64,000 nt of DNA. Origin: Chloroflexota bacterium. Lineage in GTDB: Bacteria; Chloroflexota; Anaerolineae; Anaerolineales; Villigracilaceae. Below the pieces are notes generated by a model that had not been told where the DNA came from, ran no database searches, and saw only the letters and a program-made list of their open reading frames with translations. The translations under genes were made by a program, and so were the position numbers. Below, one piece after another: positions 8,207 through 17,482 of this stretch; the first letter of the stretch is position 1; the number at the start of each line of letters is the position of its first letter. The stretch covers positions 806,001-870,000 of the forward strand of contig JACRBN010000026.1 of assembly GCA_016213105.1 (NCBI GenBank). Reading direction: 5' to 3'.

Positions 8207-9088
8207 ATGAGCGCAGACGAGACTCGCAGTAATCTTGATTTTAGCCAGATCATTAGTGAGCGCTACGGCCAGTTGACCAAAAGCGAAAAGCAAATTGCGG
8301 ACTATCTGCGTAAAAACCAGGAAGAATCCGCTTTTCTTTCTGCGGGGGAACTGGCAGATCACCTGGGGCTGAGTGAAGCCACCCTGGTGCGCTTCGCCCG
8401 TTCCCTGGGGTTCGATAGTTATCCCGCCATGCGCGAGGTCTTGCAGGAAAATTTCCGCCGCCGCGTCACCCACTCGACGAGATTGCGCAGCCGCCTGGAC
8501 GAACTGCGGGAGTCGGGCGATATTTTCGAGCGGCTGGTCGCCTCCGAGATCGACTACATGACCCAATCCCTGGAGTCGGTGAATCGGGAGGCCCTGCACC
8601 AGGCCGTCGATCTCATGAAGAATCGCAAGCGGATTTTTATCTTCGGGGTCGGCCCATCGGTTTCCCTGGTCGAATTGATGAAGATCCGCCTCGAACGCTT
8701 TGGCCGACAGGTGATCCCGTTGACGACGGCCGGGCGCGAATTCCTCGAACCCCTGATCTCCATGACGGAGAACAATCTTTTATTCGTGATCTGCTTTTTC
8801 GATGTAACCCCGGCCTTGCAGCTGGTGCTCGATTACGCGCGTGATGTGAACTGCCCGGTCATCATGCTGACCGATACGCTGGGTTCCATCATCGGGGACA
8901 GGGCCGACGTGGTTCTATCCGCCAAGCGCGGCCCGGTCTCGGGCTTCCACTCACTGGTGGTGCCCATGACCATCATCAATTCCATTTTGCTGGCGATGGC
9001 CAGCGAGGAGGGTGGCGTGATGGAAAACCTGGACAAGCTCGATCAGTTGCGGGAGCGCCTGAAAAAGTATAACGGCTCATCCACCTGA
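8207..9088 (+). CDS. RpiR-family (MurR/RpiR) transcriptional regulator
   Basis: A 293-residue regulator with an N-terminal HTH_6 domain (residues about 10-85, including LTKSEKQIADYLRKNQEE and LSEATLVRFARSLGF) and a C-terminal SIS phosphosugar-binding domain (about 125-260, with RIFIFGVGPS). The SIS domain of this family senses phosphorylated sugars. The ribosome binding site GAAAGG precedes ATG 8207. The gene lies between the HAD operon and the ABC importer, and its own promoter carries the same operator as the HAD operon. This is the main argument that the cluster handles a phosphorylated sugar-like compound. Confidence 0.92.
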   Translation: MSADETRSNLDFSQIISERYGQLTKSEKQIADYLRKNQEESAFLSAGELADHLGLSEATLVRFARSLGFDSYPAMREVLQENFRRRVTHSTRLRSRLDELRESGDIFERLVASEIDYMTQSLESVNREALHQAVDLMKNRKRIFIFGVGPSVSLVELMKIRLERFGRQVIPLTTAGREFLEPLISMTENNLLFVICFFDVTPALQLVLDYARDVNCPVIMLTDTLGSIIGDRADVVLSAKRGPVSGFHSLVVPMTIINSILLAMASEEGGVMENLDKLDQLRERLKKYNGSST

Positions 9089-9195
9089 AAATATCCGCAA
9101 CAGTGCTGAGTTGACCTCCTTTAGTGGTGCTTGATCCAAAGAGTTGATTCGTAGAATCCAGCTACATTATCACGTGCTCTTCAGGAGAAACCTAT

Positions 9196-11034
9196 ATGGC
9201 AAGCCTTGAAGCATCCACGGGGGAAACCTTCGTCTCACGCCTGCCCGCGAAAGCGAGGAGGTTTTTGCGATGGGTGACAACCCCGCAGGTTGTCCTGTCC
9301 CTGTTCATGCTGTTCCTGATGTTCTACATGGTGATCATCCCGCTCTACCGCATGTTGGTTACCACCATCACCTTCTCGGAAAATGACCTGCGTTATGCCC
9401 AGGATGCCGTGATCGGGCAGTTGACCCCCTTCCATTGGCTGAGAATGCTGTCCAGCAAGATCAGCATGATCATGACCTATGAGCCCCTGCTGCATTCGCT
9501 GACCATCTCGATGGGCGCCACCCTGCTCTCGTTCACCATCGGCGGGGCCATGGCCTGGATGGTTGTCCGCACCGATATGCCGGGCAGGAACATCATCAAC
9601 GTCCTGGCCACCGTGCCGTACATCATGCCCTCCTGGACGATTGCCATGGCGTGGAAGGTGCTGTTCAACAACGGCACGACAGGCGGCACGCCCGGAATTC
9701 TTATGTACCTGACCGGAACGCCGCCACCGGATTGGATCTCGTACGGCCCGCTGCCGATCATCATCAGCAGCGCGCTGCATTACTACACGTTCTTCTTCCT
9801 GTTCGTCTCGGCGGCGTTGATGTCCATCGACTCGAGCCTGGAGGAGGCGGGGGAACTGGCAGGCGCCAGCCGCGCGCGCATCCTGAGCAAGATCACCTTC
9901 CCGCTGGTCGTCCCGGCCCTGATGTCCGGTTTCATCATGACGTTCTCGAAGACCATGGGCACCTTCGGCGGCCCGAACGTGCTGGGCGTGCCGGTGCGCT
10001 ACTATACGCTCTCCACCATGATCCGCTCCAATACCACGATCAGCGCCTTCGGGGATGCGTTCGTGCTGGCCATCGTCCTGATCCTCTTCTCCATGACGAC
10101 CATATTCATCAACCAGAAAATCGTCGGCACCCGCAAGAGTTATGAAACCATCGGCGGGCGCGGATTCATGGCCCAGAAAACCAAACTGCGCAACTGGAAG
10201 GGCCTCCTGACCACTTTGGTGATCATCTTCCAGGTGTTGATCGCCGTCCTGCCGCTGATCCTCCTGATCTGGAGCACCTTGATGCTGCGGTCGGGCGATT
10301 ACAGCATCGGCAACATGGGTCTGGCGCATTGGATCGGCGAAAGCGACGTGAGCATCAACAGCGGTGAACCGGGCGTGCTGCGCAACCCCGCCATCTATAA
10401 AGGCGCCTGGAACTCGATCAAACTGTCCCTCTACACCGCCTTCTTTACCGCCCTGCTGGGAGTCGTCCTTGGCTATGCCATCGTGAAGGGAAGGGGCACC
10501 CGCCTGTCCAAGTTCGTGGAGCAGTTGGCCTTCATCCCCTACGTCATCCCGGGCATCGCCTTTGGCGCGGTTTATATTTCCATGTTCACGAAATCGGTCG
10601 GCCCGATCCCGCCGCTGTATGGCACCTTCGCCCTGCTGGTGGTGGTTTCGGTGGCCAAGCATATCCCGTATTCCTCCCGCAGCGGCGTTTCGGCCATGCT
10701 CCAGGTGGGGCGGGAGCTGGAAGAGGCGGCTGCGGTCGCGGGCGCCAATGCCTGGCAGCGTTTCACGCGCATCATCTTCCCGCTGACCAGCACCGGCTTC
10801 GTCTCCGGCTTCCTGCTGACCTTCATCACCACCATGCGGGAACTGTCCCTGATCATCCTGCTGGTGACTCCCACCACGGCGGTGCTGGCCAGCATGACCA
10901 TGCGCTACATCGAGAACGGCAACGAACAGCAGGCCAATGCGGTCATCATCATCCTGATCGTGCTGGTTTTGATCGGCAACTTCATCATCAGCCGTTTCCG
11001 CGGCGGCAGTCTTAAAAAAGGTCTTGGAATGTAA
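9196..11034 (+). CDS. ABC transporter permease, two fused permease units (FbpB/AfuB type)
   Basis: A 612-residue inner-membrane protein with about 12 transmembrane segments arranged as two homologous halves. Each half has the cytoplasmic EAA loop that contacts the ATPase: EEAGELAGASRARILSKI in the first half and EEAAAVAGANAWQRFTRI in the second. Fused permeases of this kind serve ferric iron (FbpB), thiamine and, in AfuB, hexose-phosphate import. A ribosome binding site AGGAG precedes ATG 9196. It is followed after 12 bp by the ATPase. The neighbouring phosphatases, RpiR and phosphate carrier favour a phosphorylated organic substrate over iron. Confidence 0.92.
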   Translation: MASLEASTGETFVSRLPAKARRFLRWVTTPQVVLSLFMLFLMFYMVIIPLYRMLVTTITFSENDLRYAQDAVIGQLTPFHWLRMLSSKISMIMTYEPLLHSLTISMGATLLSFTIGGAMAWMVVRTDMPGRNIINVLATVPYIMPSWTIAMAWKVLFNNGTTGGTPGILMYLTGTPPPDWISYGPLPIIISSALHYYTFFFLFVSAALMSIDSSLEEAGELAGASRARILSKITFPLVVPALMSGFIMTFSKTMGTFGGPNVLGVPVRYYTLSTMIRSNTTISAFGDAFVLAIVLILFSMTTIFINQKIVGTRKSYETIGGRGFMAQKTKLRNWKGLLTTLVIIFQVLIAVLPLILLIWSTLMLRSGDYSIGNMGLAHWIGESDVSINSGEPGVLRNPAIYKGAWNSIKLSLYTAFFTALLGVVLGYAIVKGRGTRLSKFVEQLAFIPYVIPGIAFGAVYISMFTKSVGPIPPLYGTFALLVVVSVAKHIPYSSRSGVSAMLQVGRELEEAAAVAGANAWQRFTRIIFPLTSTGFVSGFLLTFITTMRELSLIILLVTPTTAVLASMTMRYIENGNEQQANAVIIILIVLVLIGNFIISRFRGGSLKKGLGM

Positions 11035-11046
11035 GGAGAAGCACAA

Positions 11047-12135
11047 ATGTCAACCACCATTACCATAAAAAATCTCACCAAACGTTTCGGCGACGTGGCC
11101 GCGGTCAACAATGTCAGCCTGACCATCGAACCGGGCACATTCCTGACCCTGTTGGGACCTTCCGGTTGCGGCAAGACGACCCTGCTGCGCTGCATCGCCG
11201 GCCTGGAGGACCCGAACGAAGGCGAAATTTACGTCGGCGACAAACTGGTTTTTTCCAGCAAAAAGGGCATTTCCCTGCCCGCGGGCCAGCGCGACCTGGG
11301 ACTCGTTTTTCAAAACTATGCCTTGTGGCCGCACATGACGGTCTACAAGAACATTACCTTTGCGCTCGAGATCCAGAAAATGTCCAAGGACCAGATGGAC
11401 AGGCGCGTCAAGGAAGTGCTGGCCGAGGTGCAGATGGAAGGCTACGCGGACCGCTATCCGCGTGAGATGAGCGGCGGACAGCAGCAGCGCATTGCCCTGG
11501 CGCGCATGCTGGCCTACCGCCCCAAGGTCTTCCTGATGGATGAGCCGCTCTCCAATCTGGACGCCCGCCTGCGCATGGACATGCGCACGGAACTCAAGCG
11601 CCTCCATCATATTTCCGGCGCGACCACCATCTACGTCACGCACGACCAGGTGGAAGCCCTGACCATGTCGACCAATATCGCGGTGATGAAGCTGGGCGTC
11701 ATTCAACAACTGGACACCCCGGACAAGGTCTATCATTTCCCGGCGAATTTGTTCATCGCGGATTTCATCGGCAACCCGAAGGTCAACCTGCTGGACGGCA
11801 GTGTGAACGGGAACGGCAGCATCAGCCTGGGGTCGTTCTCGGTGCCCGTCGCCACCTACGGGGCCAGCGGGGAGGTGGTCCTGGCGGTGCGTCCCGAGGA
11901 TATCGCCGTCGCGACCAAACCGATGGAGGGCGGGGTCGAATTCAGCGCCTACTCCGTCCTGCCCTCCGGCGCCGATTCGACCATCGTTGCGCGCAGGGAA
12001 GAGATGGAGATCACGGTCAAGGTCATGGGCATCAGCACGATCAAGATGGACGAGAAAATCTGGCTGAAGTTCGATTCGGAAACGCTCAATCTATACGACA
12101 AGGAAAGTGGAAACCTGGTGGTTTCCCTTAACTAA
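11047..12135 (+). CDS. ABC transporter ATP-binding protein (FbpC/AfuC type)
   Basis: A 362-residue ATPase with Walker A GPSGCGKTT (about residues 38-46), Q-loop in VFQNYALWPHM, signature MSGGQQQRIALARML, Walker B VFLMDEPLSNLD, and the switch His in YVTHDQVEA. The C-terminal third (from about residue 245) is a TOBE-like domain with VRPEDIAV, as in the CUT1/FbpC/PotA group. It powers the permease encoded just upstream, from which it is separated by 12 bp with an AAGGAG site. The solute-binding lipoprotein follows after about 125 bp, completing an importer. Confidence 0.93.
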   Translation: MSTTITIKNLTKRFGDVAAVNNVSLTIEPGTFLTLLGPSGCGKTTLLRCIAGLEDPNEGEIYVGDKLVFSSKKGISLPAGQRDLGLVFQNYALWPHMTVYKNITFALEIQKMSKDQMDRRVKEVLAEVQMEGYADRYPREMSGGQQQRIALARMLAYRPKVFLMDEPLSNLDARLRMDMRTELKRLHHISGATTIYVTHDQVEALTMSTNIAVMKLGVIQQLDTPDKVYHFPANLFIADFIGNPKVNLLDGSVNGNGSISLGSFSVPVATYGASGEVVLAVRPEDIAVATKPMEGGVEFSAYSVLPSGADSTIVARREEMEITVKVMGISTIKMDEKIWLKFDSETLNLYDKESGNLVVSLN

Positions 12136-12261
12136 AGGCCTTTTCATTGCATCCTGTCCACATTTCGGAGGCACCGGAAGGAGGAAGCAGGGAACAAGTC
12201 ACTTGTGAACGAAAACGAGTCAGTTCGTATATTGTTTCAACCATCAAGAAGGAGAATTGAA

Positions 12262-13503
12262 ATGAAAGTGTTTGGTAAAATTTTGACCTTTGTATTGCTG
12301 ATCAGTTTCCTGGTCGGCTGCGCGGCGCCTGTCGCAACCAAAGCTCCGTCCGTCGATGTTCCCGCCACCGATGCCCCGGTGATTGATGTCCCTGCAACGG
12401 ATGCCCCGCTGTCTGCACAGGAGCAATGGCTGATGGACAATCAGCTCGGCCAGTACGACACCGGCGAGCAGGATTGGGATGCCATCGAAGCTGCCGCGAA
12501 ACTTGAGGGCTCGGTGATCGTGTATGCCAACTCCTCCAAGGTTGCAAAAGCGGCTGAAATCTGGGCCGAGAAGTACCCGGATATTGCACTGGAAGCCTAT
12601 GATCTTGGCGGCGACGACGTGCTGTCCAAGGTCATGGGAGAGCAGCAGGCCGGTTTGTTCGTCGGGGATGTATGGTTCAGCAGCGGCGGCGCCGAACTCG
12701 TTGGGAATGTGATCCCTCACAAGTATGTCTGGCGCTTTGTTCCCAGCGACCTTTCCGCACTCGTTCCGCCGGAATATACCCAGCCGTTGCTCATGTCCCG
12801 CTTTGGGACCACCATCCTGGCCTACAACTCCGAATTGAACGATGCCTGCCCGGTCAGCAATCTGTGGGAACTGACCCAGCCGGAGTGGAAGGGCAAGATC
12901 TTCATCGAGGATCCGTTGAATGACGCCTCCACCCTGAGCAAGCTGCTCACTATTGCCTACCATGCCGACGAAATGAAGGCCGCCTACGTCGCCCTGAACG
13001 GCTCCGATCCCGTTCTGGATGACGACACTGCGGATGCCGGCTGGCTGTGGCTCAAGCGCTTCGCCCAGAACGCCCCCGTGCCCCAACCGGGCGGCGATGA
13101 AGTCGACTCCGCTTTTGCCACCCCCGGCATGACCGAGAGCTACCTGGCCTTCACGTCCTACTCGAACTATCCTGATGTGCAGGATGGCAACCTGGTCTTC
13201 GAACCCTGCTGGGGTGTCGCGCCTGTTACCGGCGTGCAGAGCCAGAGCTATTTGGGCATCATCAATCAAGCCCCGCACCCCAATGCCGCCAAGCTGTTCA
13301 TGCGTTTCATCACCAGCGAGGAAGGCCGCGATCCCTGGGCGAAATTCGGCACGTACTTTGCCGATACCACCTACGAAGTCCCGGATGGCCAGAAAACCCT
13401 GGCCGAGATCCAGGAAGTCACCTGGTTCATCGCTGAGCAGTACGCCTACGATAACCTCGTCCAGGCGCGCGACTTCTACCTGTTGAATCTGGGCCAGCCC
13501 TAA
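12262..13503 (+). CDS. ABC transporter solute-binding lipoprotein (AfuA/FbpA-like)
   Basis: A 413-residue exported binding protein. It starts at ATG 12262 behind AAGGAG, has a lipoprotein signal peptide (lipobox LVGC, Cys about residue 20), a Pro/Thr/Asp-rich tether with a repeated DVPATDAP unit, then a family-1 extracellular solute-binding fold from about residue 60 (GSVIVYANSSK, DVWFSSGGAEL, VSNLWELTQPEWKGKI). This domain style is shared by iron, phosphonate and sugar-phosphate binders (FbpA, PhnS, AfuA). An upstream in-frame start at 12205 would bury the signal peptide and is rejected. It gives the importer its specificity; the ligand is unknown but phosphorylated compounds fit the cluster. 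Confidence 0.9.
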   Translation: MKVFGKILTFVLLISFLVGCAAPVATKAPSVDVPATDAPVIDVPATDAPLSAQEQWLMDNQLGQYDTGEQDWDAIEAAAKLEGSVIVYANSSKVAKAAEIWAEKYPDIALEAYDLGGDDVLSKVMGEQQAGLFVGDVWFSSGGAELVGNVIPHKYVWRFVPSDLSALVPPEYTQPLLMSRFGTTILAYNSELNDACPVSNLWELTQPEWKGKIFIEDPLNDASTLSKLLTIAYHADEMKAAYVALNGSDPVLDDDTADAGWLWLKRFAQNAPVPQPGGDEVDSAFATPGMTESYLAFTSYSNYPDVQDGNLVFEPCWGVAPVTGVQSQSYLGIINQAPHPNAAKLFMRFITSEEGRDPWAKFGTYFADTTYEVPDGQKTLAEIQEVTWFIAEQYAYDNLVQARDFYLLNLGQP

Positions 13504-13531
13504 GTTCATTGTGGGATAAATAAACGATCAC

Positions 13532-13563
13532 CCCGGGCGCGGGTCGTCAGATCCGCGCCTGGG
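13532..13563 (+). terminator. GC-rich hairpin after the ABC importer genes
   Basis: CCCGGGCGCGG (13532-13542) can pair with CCGCGCCTGGG (13553-13563), 11 pairs with one G-U wobble and a 10-nt loop, 28 bp after the stop codon. No T-tract follows, so it may attenuate or stabilise the mRNA 3' end rather than act as a classic intrinsic terminator. Confidence 0.5.
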
Positions 13564-13674
13564 CCGACACTGAAAATCGCACGACAAGAGCCATTTATTA
13601 GAGCATCATATCGATAACAAGCGCCTGGCTCGAACTTCCCAGGGCGCCGTCTGGAATATTCTCGAAAGGCAAAT

Positions 13675-15105
13675 ATGGGTATGAAAATTCAGGCAGTGAT
13701 TTTTGACATGGGCGGCACGATCGAGACTTTTGGGTATACCCGTGAGCTCCGGCTGGAGGCCACCGCCGTCATCCAGCAGCGCCTGTTGCAGGCCGGGATC
13801 GACCTGCATTTAAGTACCGAACAACTTTTCGAAATCATCTCCAGCGGACTGGATCGATACAAACGCTGGAGCATCGCGAGCATGGATGAACTGCATCCCC
13901 TGCGCGTCTGGTCGAAATACGTTTTCGCCGGGCGGGATGTGGATGTGGACAAATTGGCGGCCGTCGCCGAGGACCTGGCGTTTTTGATCGAGACCCGTTT
14001 CTATCAACGCGCCATGCGGCCCGAGATGCCCGCCGTCCTGGAAGCCATCCAACAAATGGGCCTGAAGATCGGGCTCATCAGCAATGTCAACAGCCGTGGG
14101 CAGGTGCCCGCGAATTTGAAAGCGTACGGCATTTACCAGTACTTCGACCCGATCGTTTTATCCAGCGAGTACGGCCGCCGCAAACCCGACCCGGCCATCT
14201 TTCACCATGCGGCGCGGCTGGCCGATGTCCCTGCCAGCGCCTGTTTGTACGTTGGCGACCGCGTCGTCCGCGATGTGGACGGCGCCCAGTGCGCCGGGTA
14301 CGGCATGTCGGTTCAGATTCGGCATGATTTCGAGCACGGTGAAAACGATCAGGGCGCCACGCCCGACGCGGTCATCTGCAATATGACCGAACTGCTCGAC
14401 CTTCTGCGCGCCAACCTTGATTGCGAACAGACTCCGGCCGTGCCGGGCCAAATCCGCGCCCTGATCTTTGACGCAGGAGACATCCTCTATTACCGCCCCG
14501 AGCGGGGAGTCAAATTCGCCGCATTTCTCAAGGAACAGGGCCTGGAAGTCAGCCCGACCCATACCCAGCAGAAAAAGGCCATCGAATACAAGGCCTATCG
14601 CGGAGAGATCGACCACGACGAATACCGTGAGGCCATCGTGCAAATGTACGGCATCAACCAGCCTGAACTGGTGGCGCGCGGCAAACAAGCCCTGATCGAC
14701 GACGATGCCAACGTCGCGTTTTTCGAGGGCGTGCCCGAAACCCTGCTTGCCTTGAAGGCGCAGGGCTATATGCTGGGCATCGTGACCGATACGGCCAATT
14801 CGATTTCCGCCAAGTTGAGCTGGTTCGAGCGCGGCGGATTCGGCCGCGTCTGGGATTCGATCATCTCGTCGATGGACATCGGCACCCGCAAACCCGATCC
14901 CAAAATCTACCAGGCCGCCCTGCGGCAATTGGGCTTGACTCCCGACCAGGCCGTTTTCGTGGGGCACCGCGCCTCCGAGCTGGCGGGCGCGCGCGCGGTC
15001 GGCATGCAGACCATCGCCTTCAATTACGACCCGGATGCCAGCGCGGATTTTTACATCGAAAACTTCGCAGACCTTTTGAAGGTGCCTGTCGTTGGCCAGG
15101 GCTGA
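13675..15105 (+). CDS. Tandem two-domain HAD-superfamily hydrolase
   Basis: A 476-residue protein made of two HAD domains joined near residue 250. The first (1-245) has motif I DMGGT, Lys in RRKPDP and motif IV GDRVVRD, and looks active. The second (about 260-476) has motif I DAGDI, Lys in TRKPDP, but motif IV reads GHRASE, so the first metal-binding Asp is replaced by His; this domain may be inactive or regulatory. ATG 13675 follows AAGG. The protein is related to the phosphatases at 490-2732. It starts a second transcription stretch continuing through the phosphate carrier. A fused, partly degenerate pair is a likely duplication product. Confidence 0.88.
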   Translation: MGMKIQAVIFDMGGTIETFGYTRELRLEATAVIQQRLLQAGIDLHLSTEQLFEIISSGLDRYKRWSIASMDELHPLRVWSKYVFAGRDVDVDKLAAVAEDLAFLIETRFYQRAMRPEMPAVLEAIQQMGLKIGLISNVNSRGQVPANLKAYGIYQYFDPIVLSSEYGRRKPDPAIFHHAARLADVPASACLYVGDRVVRDVDGAQCAGYGMSVQIRHDFEHGENDQGATPDAVICNMTELLDLLRANLDCEQTPAVPGQIRALIFDAGDILYYRPERGVKFAAFLKEQGLEVSPTHTQQKKAIEYKAYRGEIDHDEYREAIVQMYGINQPELVARGKQALIDDDANVAFFEGVPETLLALKAQGYMLGIVTDTANSISAKLSWFERGGFGRVWDSIISSMDIGTRKPDPKIYQAALRQLGLTPDQAVFVGHRASELAGARAVGMQTIAFNYDPDASADFYIENFADLLKVPVVGQG

Positions 15106-15159
15106 CCCATTCGCGCGCAAATTTCCCCGCTTGCGGAATTATGAAAAGGTAGAACACCG

Positions 15160-16830
15160 ATGACAGAACAAATCGAAGCCATTTTATTTGATATGGGCGG
15201 CACGCTGCGCACCTCCGTCAAAAAAAGCGGAGCTGAAAAAAGGGAACTGATCCAGCGCATGCTTGATTTGCTTGGCGCACAGGACTCCGTGGATGAATTT
15301 ACCGTTTTACTCTCCAGCCGTGCCGATGCCTACAAAAAATGGGCCGAGGAAACGCTGGTCGAACTCACCGAAAGCGACCTGTGGACGAAATGGATGCTCC
15401 CCGACTGGCCCGCGGAGCAAATCAGCGGCATGGCCATCCAACTCAACCAACTCTACCGCGCCATGACCGGTACGCGCACCGTCTTCCCCGAGACCCACGA
15501 TGTCGTCCTGGAACTCTTCCGTCGCGGCTACCGCCTGGGGCTGGTCAGCAACACCACCAGCAGCGTCGAAGTCCCCGCCGCCTTGCAGGAACTGCATGTG
15601 ATCGGTTGCTTCGAAGCGATCATCCTGTCGACGGTGGTCGGAAAGCGCAAGCCCGACCCGTCCATCCTGTTGGAGGCCACCCGCCGCATGGGCATCGCTC
15701 CCGAGAAATGCGCCTACGTGGGCGACCGCGCCGACCGCGATGTGGCCGCCGCGCGCCGGGCTGGCTTCTCGAAGGCAGTGATCCTGCGCGACCCGCGCCA
15801 GGCAAAATTGGAAAGGGAAGCTGGCGCGCACCTCACGCCGGATGCCAGGATCACCAACCTGACCGGCCTGCTGGAGCTTTTCCCGCCGCGCCCCGCCCCG
15901 CAGCCTGACACCGTTTACAATGCCTCGCTCTCGACTATGTGGGCGCTGAAGAACTTCCCGACCCTGGCGGATTTTTTCGAGGCCGCCCGCCGCATGGGTT
16001 TCGCGCGCATCGAGTTGAATCACAAGGTCACCACGGCCATGCTGGCTGGCATCGATCTGAATCAGTACCGGTTCAGCAGCGTCCACGAACCCTGCCCCGC
16101 GGATATTGGCGAGGATGAACTCAAAAAGCGCGACTGGCTGATCTCCTCCACGGATGAGGCCTGTCGTGTCGAGGGCGTGAAGGCCATCCAGCGCAGCATC
16201 GATATGGCCAAACGTGTCGGCGCGGGCACGGTCGTCGTCCACGCCGGGCACTCCACCCCCGACAGGGATAAGCTGGAGAAGAAACTGCGGGAGATGATCG
16301 ACGCCGGCCAATACGATTCGAATGAGTACCGCGCCATCCAGGCGCGGATGATCACGATCCGCGCGGAGTTTGCGGCGGCGAGTTTTGCCTCGGTGAAAAA
16401 GAGCGTTCTCGAATTGCTGGCTCATGCGGAGCCGCTCGGCATCCGCCTGGGAATCGAGAATCGTTATCATTACCTCGAACATGCCAGCCCCGATGAACTC
16501 CAAATCCTGCTCGACCTGGCCGGCCCCCAGCGAATTGGCTTTATTTTCGATATTGGACATGCCGAAACCCTGGACCGCCTGGGCTTTTATCCGCGCGATG
16601 AATGGCTGCGGCGCTTCGCCCCGCGTATCCTCGGCACGCACCTTCACGATGTCATCACCACCACCGACCACTACGCGCCCGGCCTGGGCAGCGTGGACTT
16701 CGAAAGCGCCGGTGGCTATTTACCCGCGGAAGCTTTCCGCACCTGCGAATTCCAGAACTTCAACAGCCCCGAACAGGTAAAGCGGGGTCTGGATTTCCTG
16801 GTGGAACACGGTTGCATCAAAAAACTCTAA
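15160..16830 (+). CDS. HAD hydrolase fused to a xylose-isomerase-like TIM barrel
   Basis: A 556-residue fusion. Residues 1 to about 240 are a HAD phosphatase of the same family as its neighbours (motif I DMGGT, KRKPDP, GDRADRD, cap DLWTKWMLP). Residues about 255-556 form an AP-endonuclease-2/sugar isomerase barrel: VVHAGHSTPD, GIENRYH with a metal-ligand Glu, FDIGHAE, HLHDV and a closing Glu in CEFQNFN, the metal-binding pattern of IolE/IolI-type isomerases and epimerases. One chain could therefore remove a phosphate and then isomerise the freed sugar or polyol. It starts 55 bp after the tandem HAD gene and is followed 18 bp later by the DUF47 gene. The substrates are unknown. Confidence 0.88.
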   Translation: MTEQIEAILFDMGGTLRTSVKKSGAEKRELIQRMLDLLGAQDSVDEFTVLLSSRADAYKKWAEETLVELTESDLWTKWMLPDWPAEQISGMAIQLNQLYRAMTGTRTVFPETHDVVLELFRRGYRLGLVSNTTSSVEVPAALQELHVIGCFEAIILSTVVGKRKPDPSILLEATRRMGIAPEKCAYVGDRADRDVAAARRAGFSKAVILRDPRQAKLEREAGAHLTPDARITNLTGLLELFPPRPAPQPDTVYNASLSTMWALKNFPTLADFFEAARRMGFARIELNHKVTTAMLAGIDLNQYRFSSVHEPCPADIGEDELKKRDWLISSTDEACRVEGVKAIQRSIDMAKRVGAGTVVVHAGHSTPDRDKLEKKLREMIDAGQYDSNEYRAIQARMITIRAEFAAASFASVKKSVLELLAHAEPLGIRLGIENRYHYLEHASPDELQILLDLAGPQRIGFIFDIGHAETLDRLGFYPRDEWLRRFAPRILGTHLHDVITTTDHYAPGLGSVDFESAGGYLPAEAFRTCEFQNFNSPEQVKRGLDFLVEHGCIKKL

Positions 16831-16848
16831 CCCTGGAAGGAACCTACC

Positions 16849-17469
16849 ATGCGCGCCCTTTTTGTGAAACGCCAGAACGTCTTTATCAAACTGATCCACG
16901 ATCAGGCTTCCCTTACGCTCGATGGCCTGGAGGCGCTGAAGACGTATTTTGAAACTCACGACCCGGCTGCGGCGAAAGTGCTGACGGCCAAGGAAAAGGA
17001 AGCCGACGAAGCCCGCCGCATCCTGATCGACGAGTTGAACCGCACCTTCGTGACGCCCTTCGACCGCGAGGACATCTTTGCGCTCTCGCGCGCCATCGAC
17101 GACGTGATCGACTACGCCTACAGCACCGTCAACGAGATGGAAGTTTTTGATGTGAAGGCCACCCCGTTTATGCAGCGCATCGCCTCCCTGCTGCGTGACG
17201 CCGCCTACGAACTGCTCCAGGCCGTCGACCGGCTGGAACAGCATCCCAACGTGGCCGGTGACCATGCCCAGCGCGCCAAGGCGCTCGAAAACCGCGTGGA
17301 GGATGTCTATCGCGAGGCGCTGGCCGAACTGTTCAAAGGCGCCGCGGATCTCGAACACGTCATCCTGATCCTGAAACTGCGCGAGGTCTACCGCCACCTG
17401 AGCAACGCCGCCGACCGCGGCGATGAAGCCGCCAACGTCATCGCTGACATTGTCGTCAAGATAGCCTGA
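16849..17469 (+). CDS. DUF47/PhoU-like phosphate transport regulator
   Basis: A 206-residue, highly helical protein of the DUF47 (TIGR00153) family, distantly related to PhoU. Recognisable segments are the N-terminal basic VKRQNVFIKLIHDQA, the acidic FVTPFDREDIFALSRAIDDV that is hallmark of the family, and the central helix DRGDEAANVIADI near the end. Such proteins are encoded next to PiT phosphate carriers and are thought to modulate them. Here the PiT gene follows after 13 bp. A GGAAGGA ribosome binding site precedes ATG 16849. Its presence fits phosphate release by the many phosphatases in this cluster. Confidence 0.92.
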   Translation: MRALFVKRQNVFIKLIHDQASLTLDGLEALKTYFETHDPAAAKVLTAKEKEADEARRILIDELNRTFVTPFDREDIFALSRAIDDVIDYAYSTVNEMEVFDVKATPFMQRIASLLRDAAYELLQAVDRLEQHPNVAGDHAQRAKALENRVEDVYREALAELFKGAADLEHVILILKLREVYRHLSNAADRGDEAANVIADIVVKIA

Positions 17470-17482
17470 ACGGGCGGCCTGC

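Noticed and set aside
9196-13503. Ferric iron importer (FbpABC)
   Set aside because: The fold family allows it, but the surrounding RpiR, phosphatase and phosphate-carrier genes and absence of iron genes make a phosphorylated organic substrate more likely.
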